In this document: positions 1-9,067 of the stretch, piece by piece
Layout: every line of letters begins with the position of its first letter
Position numbering within the stretch: position 1 is the stretch's first letter
DNA from: Sorangium cellulosum
GTDB taxonomy: Bacteria > Myxococcota_A > Polyangia > Polyangiales > Polyangiaceae
Assembly (NCBI GenBank): GCA_020720045.1
Contig: DYPH01000061.1
Location: forward strand, 1 to 34,408
DNA: 34,408 nt
Reading direction: 5' to 3'
The notes under the pieces: model-generated
The model's database searches: none
What the model was told of the DNA's origin: nothing
The model's input: only the letters and a program-made list of their open reading frames with translations
Translations under genes and position numbers: made by a program

Positions 1-81
1 TTTCGCGAGGACGTGTCGCACTCCGAAAAGGAGATTCCGAGCAGCTACCTAGGGAGATTTCTGGTGCGCCCGCCCTTCTAG
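1..81 (+). CDS. 3' end of an unidentified protein-coding gene (partial)
   Basis: Reading frame 1 is open from the first base and ends at a TAG stop at 79-81, giving the last 26 residues of a protein that begins outside the window. The tail is mixed and charged, with no transmembrane segment or recognisable motif, and it ends in RPPF. It lies 41 bases upstream of the next gene on the same strand, so it could belong to the same transcript. This stretch is too short for a functional call, and it is possible that the frame is open here only by chance. Confidence 0.4.
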   Translation, partial: FREDVSHSEKEIPSSYLGRFLVRPPF

Positions 82-122
82 ACGCGAGCACACGCCCATT
101 TGCCGTGATAGCTTAGCGGCCC

Positions 123-791
123 ATGACGCCGGTCCGCCCCTTCGCCGTTGCGCTGTGCCTCGCCCTTGCCACGACTGCCGTGGGAACTACGCTGGCGACG
201 TCCGCCGAAGCTTCGGTTTCTGTCGCCGTCCCCTACGACATGCTCTTCGAGGCCGCGGAGACGATCGTCGTAGCGCACCCCGTCGAAACCCGTTCTCAGT
301 GGGAAGACGGCCGAATTGCGACCTACACGAAGCTGCACGTAGATGAGGGGGTCGCAGGTTCGGAAGCGACCGGTTCAGACGTATGGGTGAAGACGATGGG
401 CGGCACCGTCGGCGACATCGGTCAGTACGTCGACGGTGAGCCGGAGTTTGCCGTCGGTTCGTCGAATCTCCTGTTTTTAAAGCGTCTTTCCTCCGGCCCC
501 TTCGTCGTCGTGACGCGTGCGCAAGGCCAGTTCTTGCTTGAAGTCGATGCGGCGACCCGGAAGACGATGACGAAGCCGAGTCCGTCGGTGGGCGCGCTGG
601 TTCATCCGTCGCAGGCGCCGAAGGCGCTCCCCTCTTTCCTCGCGAAGTTGCAGGCAAAATCACCAATGGTTACCGATCCGCATGTTCTCTTTGCGTCGGT
701 CCGGCTTGCCAAGGATGCCCTTCCGGGGCGGTCGTTGGATGCTCTTCGTGTTGAACTGCAGAGTGCCTTCAAAGCAGCCCATACGAAGTGA
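123..791 (+). CDS. Secreted hypothetical protein, partner gene of the downstream matrixin-like protease
   Basis: This is a 222-residue protein with a typical Sec signal peptide: a short basic start, then a hydrophobic Ala/Leu/Val stretch over about residues 8-30 ending in small residues (ATSAEA). The mature part is a predicted mixed alpha/beta globular domain, rich in Val and Ala, with no cysteine and no motif I recognise. Its TGA stop overlaps the GTG start of the metalloprotease gene (GTGA at 788-791), so the two are probably translationally coupled. That suggests an exported partner, substrate or inhibitor of the protease, but this is inference from position only. The ATG at 123 was chosen because it gives the complete signal peptide. 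No convincing Shine-Dalgarno sequence is visible before it. Confidence 0.75.
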   Translation: MTPVRPFAVALCLALATTAVGTTLATSAEASVSVAVPYDMLFEAAETIVVAHPVETRSQWEDGRIATYTKLHVDEGVAGSEATGSDVWVKTMGGTVGDIGQYVDGEPEFAVGSSNLLFLKRLSSGPFVVVTRAQGQFLLEVDAATRKTMTKPSPSVGALVHPSQAPKALPSFLAKLQAKSPMVTDPHVLFASVRLAKDALPGRSLDALRVELQSAFKAAHTK

Positions 792-1837
792 GAGTCGCGG
801 TGAATCGCGTTCATTTGCGTGCACTTGTGGCGTTGCTGGGTCTCGGAATTGTCACAGGCGCCGGTCAGGCGAGTGCCTATTGCCGCACCCTCGCACTGAC
901 GAAGGGGAAGCCTGTCGACAGCGACACAAACGGCTGTCGCGTCGGGAATTTCGCCCCATCGTTCTGGCTCAATCGCTGTGTGGGATACAGCATCGCCGTC
1001 GCAAACGGCTCGGCGAGTTCGAAGGTATCCCTCGACGATGCGCGCGAAGTCGTCGCCCGTTCTTTCGCGACATGGTCGGCTGCCCTTTGCCCGTTCTCCG
1101 TGAATGGTCTCACGAAACCTTCCATTGAGCTTCGTGATCTTGGCCCGGTCGATTGCGGAAAGATTGAGTTCAATCCGACCGGCACCAACCAGAACGTCAT
1201 TGCGTTTCGGGATGCCGAGTGGACCCACAAGTCTGACGTCTCTGACGGCCAGGGGGCGGCTACGACCGACACGAGCGATACCGTACTCGGGGTTACGATT
1301 CTAACGTTCCGCCCATCGACCGGCGAAATCCTCGATGCAGACATGGAGATCAATCTGACTCTCCCGATCAAGGTCACGCCGAAGGACAAGTCTGAGTACG
1401 ATATGCAGAGCGTGATTACCCATGAGGGGGGGCACTTCATTGGTATCGCCCATTCCAGCGATACTCCCGCTGTCATGAGTAAATTTTACGGAAAGGATGC
1501 ATCCTTCTCCGATCTCGCTCTTGGAAAACGCGCATTGACCCTGGACGACCGTGCCGTCGTCTGCAGCATTTATCGGCCCGACGGAATGCGCTCCATTGCG
1601 CAGGAAGCGGATGGTTTCCAGCCGAAGGTTGCGTCGGCCGGGCCCTGCGATCCTCGCCCGTACAAGCTCAAGTTTTCGCGAGAATGCTACGACGCGAGCT
1701 GCACCTTCGGCAGGAACGCCTCTTCGCCGGGCGGCCTCATTGCGCTTTCGGCCTTCGCCGGGCTCGCACTCCTTCGGCGTCGCCGCATGGTGACGAAACG
1801 CGACCTTTCGCCGGCGCGGAACACTCAAGCATCGTGA
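788..1837 (+). CDS. Matrixin-like zinc metalloprotease with C-terminal surface-sorting tail
   Basis: This is a 349-residue exported protein starting at GTG 788. Residues 7-30 form a signal peptide ending in ASA. The catalytic signature of metzincins is complete: HEGGHFIGIAH at about 212-222 supplies three zinc-binding His and the general-base Glu213. It is followed by a Met-turn (PAVMS, Met230), as in matrixins (family M10). Several Cys (32, 50, 64, 101, 123, 259 and others) suggest disulfides in the exported form. The C-terminus has Pro-Gly-Gly, a hydrophobic helix (about 315-328) and an RRRR cluster, resembling the MYXO-CTERM/GlyGly-CTERM sorting tails of myxobacteria, so surface anchoring or processing is likely. 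The gene overlaps its neighbours on both sides by GTGA. The substrate is unknown. Confidence 0.88.
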   Translation: MRVAVNRVHLRALVALLGLGIVTGAGQASAYCRTLALTKGKPVDSDTNGCRVGNFAPSFWLNRCVGYSIAVANGSASSKVSLDDAREVVARSFATWSAALCPFSVNGLTKPSIELRDLGPVDCGKIEFNPTGTNQNVIAFRDAEWTHKSDVSDGQGAATTDTSDTVLGVTILTFRPSTGEILDADMEINLTLPIKVTPKDKSEYDMQSVITHEGGHFIGIAHSSDTPAVMSKFYGKDASFSDLALGKRALTLDDRAVVCSIYRPDGMRSIAQEADGFQPKVASAGPCDPRPYKLKFSRECYDASCTFGRNASSPGGLIALSAFAGLALLRRRRMVTKRDLSPARNTQAS

Positions 1838-2991
1838 AAGAGCACCCTGTTCTTCTGGAAGGGGACGCCCCGGTACACGCGCTTGTGTCCGAACTCGTCC
1901 GGAGCGATGAGCCGATTGCCGTCGATCTCGAGGCTGACGGAATGTGGGCATTTCGCTCGTCAATCCGCGTCGTTCAGCTTGCGACACGCACCGCTACTTT
2001 TGTCGTCGATCCGACGACGATGAGCGACCTGACGGCCCTCGCGCCCCTCTTTTCCGCGCACGCACCGGTCACCATATTTCACGATGTCTCGTCGGATGCG
2101 CGTCTCCTTTGGGAGAGTCCGCTCGGCGCCGCCGGCCGCATTTTTGATACACAAGTTGCCGCGCGATTTCTTGGCTTCACACGCCTCGGCTTGGCCGCGA
2201 TCGCGGAAGCATTGCTCGGAGTTCACCTCGACAAAGGGCTCCAGACGCACGATTGGCGAAAGCGACCGTTAACCGCAGACCATCTCAAATACCTCGCCGG
2301 AGACGTCGTTCATCTCCACGAGATTTATGACCTGCTCTCAGCGCGCGTTGTCGAGGCCGATCTCACCGATGCCGTGCTCGAAGAAACTCGCTACGTCGTC
2401 TCCCAAGCGCTTGCATCTGTTCAAGATTTCCGAGCCACCCCCGCTTGGGCGCGGGTGAAGGGGATCGGAGGTCTTTCTGAAGCTCAGCTTGCCCGCGTCC
2501 GCAGCTTCGCGAATGTTCGTGCGAGAATTGCTGCGATTCATGACGTCCCAGAGACCCGATTGATTGCGAACGACGCACTCCTCTGGATGTCCCGACACCC
2601 ACAAGCGGTTCTCGAGGACCCAAAGGCGATTCGGGCCAAGTGTTCCGCAGAAGAGCGCGAATGGATCCTGGAGGCGGCACGCGAAGCGTTGAAACAGCAG
2701 ACCCTCCCCGAAGAGGAACGCTCATTCATCCCGCGCCATGAGCGGGACGCGGAGGACCGCGTTCGCCAGCGCTTGGAGTCGGCGTTGACCGGCTTTCGTG
2801 CCGCCGAAGCGGCCGCCTCCCAGCGGGACTTGCAGGCGGTTCTTCCTGGCCATTGCGTGCGGGATTTGGCCCGGCTGCGACCACAGAATACTGAGGAACT
2901 TCAAAATGTTCCAGGCTTTGGTCATTTTCGAGTTGAGCGCTACGGGACCGCCCTTCTCGCCCTTCTCGCCCTTCTCGCCGTCGAATCGTGA
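1834..2991 (+). CDS. rnd: Ribonuclease D (DEDDy 3'-5' exoribonuclease with HRDC domains)
   Basis: The gene encodes 385 residues from GTG 1834, the usual length for RNase D, which trims 3' ends of tRNA precursors and other structured RNAs in the cytoplasm. The DEDDy exonuclease core is complete: Asp31 and Glu33 (VDLEAD), Asp88 in the HDVSSDARLL motif, and Tyr153 with Asp157 in YLAGDV. The WRKRPL segment before the last motif is typical of the family. One HRDC-like helical domain follows (about 203-285) and a second, weaker one lies near 325-380. The open frame extends upstream to 1684, but that part would overlap the protease gene. The GTG at 1834 overlaps the protease stop by four bases and gives the right N-terminus. 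The C-terminus is an odd Ala-Leu-Leu repeat. Confidence 0.92.
   Translation: MKEHPVLLEGDAPVHALVSELVRSDEPIAVDLEADGMWAFRSSIRVVQLATRTATFVVDPTTMSDLTALAPLFSAHAPVTIFHDVSSDARLLWESPLGAAGRIFDTQVAARFLGFTRLGLAAIAEALLGVHLDKGLQTHDWRKRPLTADHLKYLAGDVVHLHEIYDLLSARVVEADLTDAVLEETRYVVSQALASVQDFRATPAWARVKGIGGLSEAQLARVRSFANVRARIAAIHDVPETRLIANDALLWMSRHPQAVLEDPKAIRAKCSAEEREWILEAAREALKQQTLPEEERSFIPRHERDAEDRVRQRLESALTGFRAAEAAASQRDLQAVLPGHCVRDLARLRPQNTEELQNVPGFGHFRVERYGTALLALLALLAVES
2951..2977 (+). repeat. 9-bp tandem repeat (3 copies) at the 3' end of rnd
   Basis: Three perfect copies of cccttctcg lie head to tail and encode the Ala-Leu-Leu repeats just before the rnd stop codon. Copy number could vary by slippage without changing the frame. 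Confidence 0.9.
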
Positions 2992-4079
2992 GCCTTCTCG
3001 TCGTGTGCGGCGAGACCTCCGGCGACCGAATGGCGGCCGGTGTCCTGGCGGAGTTTGGCGCCGGCGCTTTCGGAGTTGGGGGCGCAGCGGCGGCGGCGGC
3101 CGGACTGGAGACGCTTTCCCCGTTTGACGACGGAGTTGCCATGGGGATCGGCGACGTCTTCGCGAAGCTTCCCGCGCTCTTTCGACGGTACCAGCGCATC
3201 TTGCGTGCAGTAAAGGAGCGGCGCCCGAAAACTGCATTGCTGATCGACTATTCAAGCTTCAATCGTCGTTTGTTAGCTCCGCTCGCCGAGGCGGGGGTCC
3301 GAACGATTTGGTACGGCGCACCGCAAGTCTGGGCATGGCGCCCGCGACGGGCAACACGGTTTCGTTCCGTGGCGATGATGGCCACGTTATTCCCCTTTGA
3401 GCCCCCCTTTTGGACGCGCTTTGGGGTGTCGACATGTTGGGTCGGGCATCCGGCACTTGAAGCCCCCACCCTTCCGCGCGCGATGTTGGAGGCGGCGCTC
3501 TTGCTTTCCGCCCACCGCCGACGGCTCCTTATCGCCCCAGGTTCGCGCCCCGGCGAACTCAACCGCCATACTCCTGTTTTTCTTGATGCTGCTGGCGAGT
3601 TACTGAAGCGCGGAGCCTTCGATGACGGGGTCCTTCTCCTCCCGGAGAACCTGCCGCCGCCGCTCCGGAACTTCTGGGAGAGCGCCGCAGTCGCGCGGGG
3701 CTTTCTCGTTCGTCAATCGCCGCTCCCACTCACCACCGTCGCCGGTGCCTTCGACGGCGCCCTCGTGGCTACGGGGACTGCGACGCTGGAGATCGCGCTC
3801 GCTGGCGTCCCGATGGTTGCCGCTCACTGCTCGGATTTCCTGACCGCGTTCCTTGCAAGACGTTTTCTTCAAATCCCCTATTTAGCACTTCCAAATATTC
3901 TTCTCGGTCGCGTTTGTATCGAAGAACTTCTGCAAGATCAGATGACCAGTTCTCGTCTTCTCGATGCCTTTTCGCGGACCTCGCGGACAGCAGCCATGAC
4001 GATCGCCGACGAGCTTCGAGCGCTCCTCGCTCCGGAAGCGACGCCGTCTGCGACCGTAGCTGCCTTGTGTACCGCGTGA
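2988..4079 (+). CDS. lpxB: Lipid-A-disaccharide synthase
   Basis: LpxB (GT19) joins UDP-2,3-diacylglucosamine and 2,3-diacylglucosamine-1-phosphate to form the lipid A disaccharide at the inner face of the inner membrane. The 363-residue product has the family landmarks in order: GETSGDRMA near the N-terminus (8-16), LIDYSSFN (85-92), YGAPQVWAWR (109-118), FPFE (135-138), WVGHP (151-155), the APGSRPGE loop (about 183-190) and a TGTATLEIALAGVPMV segment (about 262-277) that binds the UDP-sugar. It starts at GTG 2988, overlapping the rnd stop by GTGA, and its own stop overlaps the next gene in the same way. Other lpx genes are not in the window. The following membrane glycosyltransferase could act on the envelope, but nothing ties it to lipid A specifically. 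Confidence 0.94.
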   Translation: MSLLVVCGETSGDRMAAGVLAEFGAGAFGVGGAAAAAAGLETLSPFDDGVAMGIGDVFAKLPALFRRYQRILRAVKERRPKTALLIDYSSFNRRLLAPLAEAGVRTIWYGAPQVWAWRPRRATRFRSVAMMATLFPFEPPFWTRFGVSTCWVGHPALEAPTLPRAMLEAALLLSAHRRRLLIAPGSRPGELNRHTPVFLDAAGELLKRGAFDDGVLLLPENLPPPLRNFWESAAVARGFLVRQSPLPLTTVAGAFDGALVATGTATLEIALAGVPMVAAHCSDFLTAFLARRFLQIPYLALPNILLGRVCIEELLQDQMTSSRLLDAFSRTSRTAAMTIADELRALLAPEATPSATVAALCTA

Positions 4080-5611
4080 AGTCCTTCGACCTTCATCGCT
4101 GGTTTGCAACGTCCGACGCCGTCGCGACGGCACGCCCCTTGGCGCTCCTCACCGTCGCGCTCCTCCCACTTCGGCTTTGGGCGCGCGCCGCCATCGGCTA
4201 CGGCGACAGCGAAGCGTTGTACGCAACCTGGGGCGCGCATCCCCAATTCTTCTACCGGGATCATCCCGGATTACTTGGTATTTTCTCGCGAGGGCTCGCG
4301 GAGGGTGCGGGCGGAATTCCGACTCCGACCGCCATTCACGGATTCTCGCTCGCTGTGCTTTGCGGTTTCCCGTTCCTATTTTTCGCCGTCTGTCGCCTCT
4401 TCCAGCACGACGAATCCTACGGCCAACGGCGCGCCCTCGTCGCCGCCATCGCCATCGCCGTCACCCCCGAGCTCGCCATCGGCCTTTTCGGCTTCACGCC
4501 AGACGTCCTCCTCGCCCCCCTCTGGCTCGCAGCGCTTGGAGCGGCTGGCTTTGCGCTTCGACGAAATCCTGGAGAAAGTCGGGCAGATGGCGCAGCCGCA
4601 CTGGCCGTGGCGTGCGCCGTCGTCGCGACTGCAGCAAAGGCAACCGGCGGCCTGCTGCTGGTGGCGCTGCTTGCCGGTTTCGTCGCTTCACCACGCTGGC
4701 GGCGGAGCCCGTGGCCGTGGCTTGGGCTCGTCGCCGTCGGAACGCCACTTCTGATCGTCGCCTCCGGCGCGCGCGCTGAGTTGCGGGCGATGCTGGAGCA
4801 CCGCTTCATCACCACGCAAGCAAACGCCGGATTTTCCCTGCGAAATGTAGGCGCCGTGCTTGGCGGTCAACTGGCCTACCTCACTCCAGGGCCCTTGACG
4901 CTCGTCGTGCTCGCGGCGGCGCGCCTCGTGAAGCGCGTTCGTGGCGAACACACCGACGAGCCGACGCGCGATCAACGGCGCTTGCTGCTCCTGACGATGC
5001 TCGTCCCGCTCGCCGGGCTACTGCCGTTTTCGCTATGGAGTCGCGTCGCCGAGCCCCACTGGCTCGCCCCTGCTTTGCTCGCGCCGGCGATCTTCGCGGG
5101 TACCGAAGCGGGAGGCAAAGACCTCGTTCGCCCGTCACGTGTGCTAGCCGCGCTCGGCTCGGCAGCGGCACTGACCGTCGTCGTTCATCTTTGGGTGCTC
5201 GTCCCGTCGGCGGCCAGACTGCGCCCGGATACCGCAGAGGCGCGCCTAGATATCGCGAATGAACTCTATGGCTGGGACAAGGCGGTGGCCGACATTCCTG
5301 CGATTGAAAATGCCGCATACGTCGGCCCCCACTGGACCGTGTGCGCGCAACTTGCTGCACGCCTCGCTGGCAACGATGTCGGGTGCCTTGGCCCCAGCGC
5401 CGACGACTTCGATCGTTGGAACCCCAAAGAAACATGGACGAAAAAACCGATCGTGGTGTTCGTCACCGACGATCGGTTCCCCGTCGAGCTTTCGCGAAAG
5501 TTTCCTCAGCGAAGCGTCCGAGAGAGCCACCGCGTAAACGTCTTTCGCGGCGGCCGACTCATCCGTACATTCACGATCACGACGCTGGAGCGGAGCGCTC
5601 AGCAGGGGTAA
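4076..5611 (+). CDS. GT39/ArnT-like membrane glycosyltransferase
   Basis: This is a 511-residue multi-spanning membrane protein from GTG 4076, which overlaps the lpxB stop. The first periplasmic loop carries the GYGDSEALYATW motif with Asp44 and Glu46, matching the acidic pair of GT-C enzymes that take sugars from polyprenyl-phosphate donors (GT39/GT83, ArnT-like). A DHPGL motif follows. About ten hydrophobic segments run to roughly residue 385, then a soluble periplasmic C-terminal domain with several Cys/Trp (WTVCAQLAARL and after). The family transfers sugars to proteins or lipids. Position after lpxB suggests lipid A or LPS modification, but acceptor and sugar are unknown. An upstream extension of the frame to 3914 lies inside lpxB and was rejected. 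The stop is one base from the stop of convergent bioB. Confidence 0.85.
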   Translation: MKSFDLHRWFATSDAVATARPLALLTVALLPLRLWARAAIGYGDSEALYATWGAHPQFFYRDHPGLLGIFSRGLAEGAGGIPTPTAIHGFSLAVLCGFPFLFFAVCRLFQHDESYGQRRALVAAIAIAVTPELAIGLFGFTPDVLLAPLWLAALGAAGFALRRNPGESRADGAAALAVACAVVATAAKATGGLLLVALLAGFVASPRWRRSPWPWLGLVAVGTPLLIVASGARAELRAMLEHRFITTQANAGFSLRNVGAVLGGQLAYLTPGPLTLVVLAAARLVKRVRGEHTDEPTRDQRRLLLLTMLVPLAGLLPFSLWSRVAEPHWLAPALLAPAIFAGTEAGGKDLVRPSRVLAALGSAAALTVVVHLWVLVPSAARLRPDTAEARLDIANELYGWDKAVADIPAIENAAYVGPHWTVCAQLAARLAGNDVGCLGPSADDFDRWNPKETWTKKPIVVFVTDDRFPVELSRKFPQRSVRESHRVNVFRGGRLIRTFTITTLERSAQQG

Positions 5612-5612
5612 C

Positions 5613-6644
5613 TCAAGCGTGCGCGTGGGGCTCGGCTTTCGGTGCACCGCATGATCCGCCAAGGGGAGCCCCTTCGAAGGGGGCCGGCTTCAAACCGGCG
5701 TCGCGAAGGAGGGCGAGGTCGTCGTCGGCATCCGGGTTCGGAGTCGTGAGAAGCTTCTCTCCGAAGAAGATCGAATTCGCCCCGGCCATCAAACAGAGCA
5801 TTTGCGCCTCTCGCGTCATGCCTTCCCGACCGGCCGACAATCGAACTTTCGACTTCGGCATCAGGATGCGAGCGACGGCGATTGCGCGGACAAGCTCGAA
5901 CGGGTCGACCTTCGGGAGGTGCTCGAGGGGCGTACCGGCTACGGCGACGAGGGCGTTCACGGGAACGCTCTCCGGCTGCGGATCGAGGTTCGCAAGTGTG
6001 GCGAGGAGGTCGCAGCGGTCGTCGATGCTCTCCCCCATTCCGATGATCCCGCCGCAACACACCGTGATTCCAGCCTTGCGGACGTTCTTCAGGGTCGTCA
6101 GACGGTCTTCATAGACGCGCGTCGAAATGATCGATTTGTAGTGGGACTTGCCGGTGTCCAAATTGTGATTGTACGCGTCCAGCCCGGCTTCTTTGAGCTT
6201 CTGCGCCTGCCCCTCGGAAAGCATCCCGAGGGTGACGCACGCCTCCATCTCAAGCGCCTTCACCCCGCGGACCATGTCGAGGACACGGTCAAACGCCGGG
6301 CCATCCTTCACTTCGCGCCAGGCGGCCCCCATGCAGAAGCGCGTCGAGCCGATTTCCTTGGCGCGGCGAGCACTTGCGAGAACCTGATCGACGTCAAGCA
6401 TCCGCTCCGCGTCGACGCCGGTGTCGTGTTTGGACGACTGGGGGCAATAGGCACAGTCTTCCGGACACCCTCCGGTTTTCACGCTAAGGAGCGTGCAGAG
6501 CTGAACCTCATTTTCTGCATGAAATTGCAGGTGAACGGCGCGAGCCTTGTCGACGAGGGGGAGGAGCGGGAGGTCGTGCAGCGCACGCACTTCTTCGCGG
6601 GTCCAGTCGTTCCGAATCGTCGCTTCGCGGTTCGCGGTCGTCAT
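5613..6644 (-). CDS. bioB: Biotin synthase (radical SAM)
   Basis: BioB inserts sulfur into dethiobiotin in the last step of biotin synthesis. The 343-residue product (typical 310-350) has the radical-SAM cluster motif CPEDCAYC (Cys60, Cys64, Cys67). It also has the later cysteines that hold the [2Fe-2S] cluster (EACVTLG and the VCCGGI segment) and the conserved Arg in KVRLSAGRE. The ATG at 6644 gives [14 protein letters not shown] and has GGAG about a dozen bases upstream. An alternative start at 6680 adds 12 unconserved residues. No bioA, bioD or bioF is nearby, so this is an isolated biotin gene. It ends one base from the stop of the convergent glycosyltransferase gene. I saw no BirA-type operator or riboswitch in the 50 bases upstream. 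Confidence 0.95.
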   Translation of the reverse strand: MTTANREATIRNDWTREEVRALHDLPLLPLVDKARAVHLQFHAENEVQLCTLLSVKTGGCPEDCAYCPQSSKHDTGVDAERMLDVDQVLASARRAKEIGSTRFCMGAAWREVKDGPAFDRVLDMVRGVKALEMEACVTLGMLSEGQAQKLKEAGLDAYNHNLDTGKSHYKSIISTRVYEDRLTTLKNVRKAGITVCCGGIIGMGESIDDRCDLLATLANLDPQPESVPVNALVAVAGTPLEHLPKVDPFELVRAIAVARILMPKSKVRLSAGREGMTREAQMLCLMAGANSIFFGEKLLTTPNPDADDDLALLRDAGLKPAPFEGAPLGGSCGAPKAEPHAHA

Positions 6645-6694
6645 GGCGCGCGACCCTACTCCAGGGGTCGCCCCTTGCAAGATCGGAGCGCCGC

Positions 6695-8206
6695 TTATTC
6701 GCCGCGGAGCAGACGCGCAAGGCGGGCACGGCCGATTTGAAGGCGCTTCGCCGCTTCGCTTTGGTTGCCCTTCGAGGCGGCCAACGTCGCAACGGCATAG
6801 CGGCGGGCTGCCTCATCGAGCGGAAGATCCCGCTCGAGGACGACCTCCTCGCCGCGAACCTCACCGGAATTGCGCGGCTTCACCGGAACTTGCGTGCGCT
6901 CCACACGCAATGAATGGCGGGCCGGCGGAAACGAGGGGACATCGAGAATACCATCGTCGGAAAGGACGACCGCGCTCTCCATCCAGTGCTCCAACTCACG
7001 AACATTCCCTGGGAAATCATGGGCGAGCAGGTGAGAACGTGCCGCTTCAGTCAGCACCGGCGGCGGGCGGTCGTAGCGACTCGCGTACAGGGCGGCGAAG
7101 TGCTCGGCGAGGAGCAAACGCTCGTCGCCGCCGCGAGCCGCGAGGCTCGGCAACACAATTTCGACCACACGAATCCGGTAATAGAGGTCGGCGCGAAATC
7201 GCCCGGTAGCGACGTGGGCTTCGAGATCCTGATGGGTCGCACAGACGATGCGAACATCCGCCTCTTGCGTCGTTCGCCCGCCGACGCGCTCAAAGACTCG
7301 CTCCTGCAGGAACCGAAGCAGCTTCCCTTGGGATTCCAGGGGAAGATCCCCAATTTCATCAAGAAAGAGTGTTCCGCCCCGCGCCAGTTCCACCTTGCCA
7401 GGCACGCGCCGATCGGCCCCCGTGAAGGCGCCACGCTCGTGGCCGAAGAGCTCGCTTTCCACGAGTTCCTTCGGAAGAGTCGTGCAGTCGACCACCACAA
7501 ATGGTCCGGTTTGTCGTTTGGAATTCGCATGGATCGCGCGCGCAAAGAGCCCCTTTCCGGTGCCGGTCGCGCCCCGCAGAAGGACCGTCGCGTCGCTCTT
7601 CGCCGCCCGATCGACGCGCAGATACACATCTGCGAGCGGCGCGCTGGTGCCGACAATACGATTGAAGGGGCCCCGCAAGACGAGCCCCGCAGCCCCGCTA
7701 TCGGCGCGCAACGTGGTAAGTGCAAGCGCCCGCCCCAGTTGCGTGCATAACGCACACAGATAACGCAAATCGTCGTCGTCAAAAGATCCGGAGGCTGGAT
7801 TGAGAATTTGAACGACGCCGCGAATCGGTCCGTCATCCCGCTCGCGAATCGGTGCGGCAAGAATCGCCTTCGTGAGATAGCCCGTTGCTCGGTCTACTGA
7901 TGCATCAAAGCGCTCATCCGACCGGGGATCGTTGATCCGAACTGGTGTCCCCTCCCGGGCGACAAAGCCGGCAATCCCACGGCCCACCGGGAGTCGTAGT
8001 GGGGGGCCGCTCGGGAGCGAACCAATGCGGGAAATGAGCGCCCCTGCCGCCGAATCAATTAGCCAAATCGTCGCCCGGTCGGCACCGAGCGCTTCGGCGA
8101 GCCGCTCGCCGGCAGCGCCAAGAAGGACGTCGAGTTCGACCTCGCGGGTCACCAGAGACGCGAGGTCGACGAGGAGAGAGAGCCGTTCAGACACCGCATC
8201 GACCAT
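6695..8206 (-). CDS. Sigma-54-dependent transcriptional activator with GAF sensor and Fis-type HTH
   Basis: This is a 503-residue enhancer-binding protein. Domains in order: a GAF domain (about 5-165), then the AAA+ sigma-54 activator domain (about 180-415). The latter holds Walker A GATGTGKG (212-219), the sigma-54 contact loop GAFTGA (259-264) and Walker B GTLFLDE (278-284). A short Fis-type helix-turn-helix closes the protein (about 465-503, [20 protein letters not shown]). The Walker A deviates from the usual GETGTGKE at the two Glu positions but keeps the essential Lys. There is no phosphoreceiver domain, so the signal is probably a small ligand or partner binding the GAF domain. The gene starts six bases after the MBL hydrolase stop, so the two are co-transcribed. 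Its target promoters are not evident in the window. Confidence 0.92.
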   Translation of the reverse strand: MVDAVSERLSLLVDLASLVTREVELDVLLGAAGERLAEALGADRATIWLIDSAAGALISRIGSLPSGPPLRLPVGRGIAGFVAREGTPVRINDPRSDERFDASVDRATGYLTKAILAAPIRERDDGPIRGVVQILNPASGSFDDDDLRYLCALCTQLGRALALTTLRADSGAAGLVLRGPFNRIVGTSAPLADVYLRVDRAAKSDATVLLRGATGTGKGLFARAIHANSKRQTGPFVVVDCTTLPKELVESELFGHERGAFTGADRRVPGKVELARGGTLFLDEIGDLPLESQGKLLRFLQERVFERVGGRTTQEADVRIVCATHQDLEAHVATGRFRADLYYRIRVVEIVLPSLAARGGDERLLLAEHFAALYASRYDRPPPVLTEAARSHLLAHDFPGNVRELEHWMESAVVLSDDGILDVPSFPPARHSLRVERTQVPVKPRNSGEVRGEEVVLERDLPLDEAARRYAVATLAASKGNQSEAAKRLQIGRARLARLLRGE

Positions 8207-8212
8207 AGTCGT

Positions 8213-9067
8213 TTACGCCGCCACACGGTCGACGAGCGGCGCCGCAAGGTCGAGAACTTCCCCTTCGCGGAGGGCAAACGTCGCCGGGAAGAGTTCGCGG
8301 GCTCGCGCCTCAATCTCTCGAACTCCGTCATCATTTCGACGCGGGTCGTGGTGAAAGAGGCCAAGCGCGCCGACGCCCGCCGCCTGCGCCAAGCGCGCCC
8401 CCGCTTCGTAGGTCGAGTGGCCCCAGCCTGTGCGGGCCGGCCCCTTTTGCCCCGCGTATTCCTCGGGGAGATACTGTGCATCATACACCAAAAGGTCTGC
8501 GCCGCGTGCAAGGCGGAGGAGTTCCGGGTCGACGCAGTCGTAGTGCTCGGTGTCAGTCGCGTAGACGAGCGACCGACCGCCGTGCTCGATTCGATAAGCA
8601 AAACAAGGATCTGGGTGATTCGTCGGGGCGCTCTTCACGGTAAAGCCCCCTTGGACGAACCCTTCGCGGAGCCGAAGTTCGCGGGTCGTCAGTTGCGACG
8701 GGAGGCTGTCGAACGGAACCGGGAAAAACGGGGGCGCCATCTGCTGGCGAAGCGAATCGCGGAGCCCCAGCACGCCCGGCCTTGGCCCAATGCAAGCGAT
8801 GCGCGACGCCGCCATATAGAGGGGGCCAAAAAAGGGAAGCCCCTGGAGATGATCCCAATGATAATGGGAAAAGAGAAGGGTAAAATCGGCCACCTTGCCT
8901 TCCGCGAGGATTCGATCACCGACGTTTCTTAGTCCAGACCCTGCGTCGAGAACCAAGCGAGTTCCGTCAGCAACCACTTCGAGACAGGGAGTGTTTCCTC
9001 CAAAGTAGGCGGTCTCAAGACCGGGGGATGCGATGCTTCCGCGAACGCCATGGATATGAATCTTCAT
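8213..9067 (-). CDS. MBL-fold metal-dependent hydrolase
   Basis: This is a 284-residue metallo-beta-lactamase-fold protein. The binuclear metal motif SHYHWDH (His68, His70, Asp72, His73) is complete. Further candidate ligands are His151 (PTNHPD), Asp172 (ATDTEHYD) and the late His in GHSTYEAG and LFHHDP. The start VRGSIASPG...FGGNTPCLEV is typical of a subfamily often adjacent to sensor or regulator genes and resembling PhnP/ElaC-type phosphodiesterases; no substrate can be named. ATG 9067 is preceded by GAGAGG at good spacing. The frame stays open to 9205, which would add 46 low-complexity Gly/Leu residues, and I consider that less likely. The close link to the GAF sigma-54 activator suggests the pair work together, perhaps on a cyclic nucleotide or similar signal; that is inference. 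Confidence 0.85.
   Translation of the reverse strand: MKIHIHGVRGSIASPGLETAYFGGNTPCLEVVADGTRLVLDAGSGLRNVGDRILAEGKVADFTLLFSHYHWDHLQGLPFFGPLYMAASRIACIGPRPGVLGLRDSLRQQMAPPFFPVPFDSLPSQLTTRELRLREGFVQGGFTVKSAPTNHPDPCFAYRIEHGGRSLVYATDTEHYDCVDPELLRLARGADLLVYDAQYLPEEYAGQKGPARTGWGHSTYEAGARLAQAAGVGALGLFHHDPRRNDDGVREIEARARELFPATFALREGEVLDLAAPLVDRVAA

Noticed and set aside
6645-6694. Possible biotin operator or riboswitch upstream of bioB
   Set aside because: The 50 bases contain no long palindrome resembling a BirA site and are too short for a riboswitch.
5802-7750. Long plus-strand open frames opposite bioB and the sigma-54 activator
   Set aside because: Shadow frames of well-identified genes, with biased composition and no motifs or ribosome sites.
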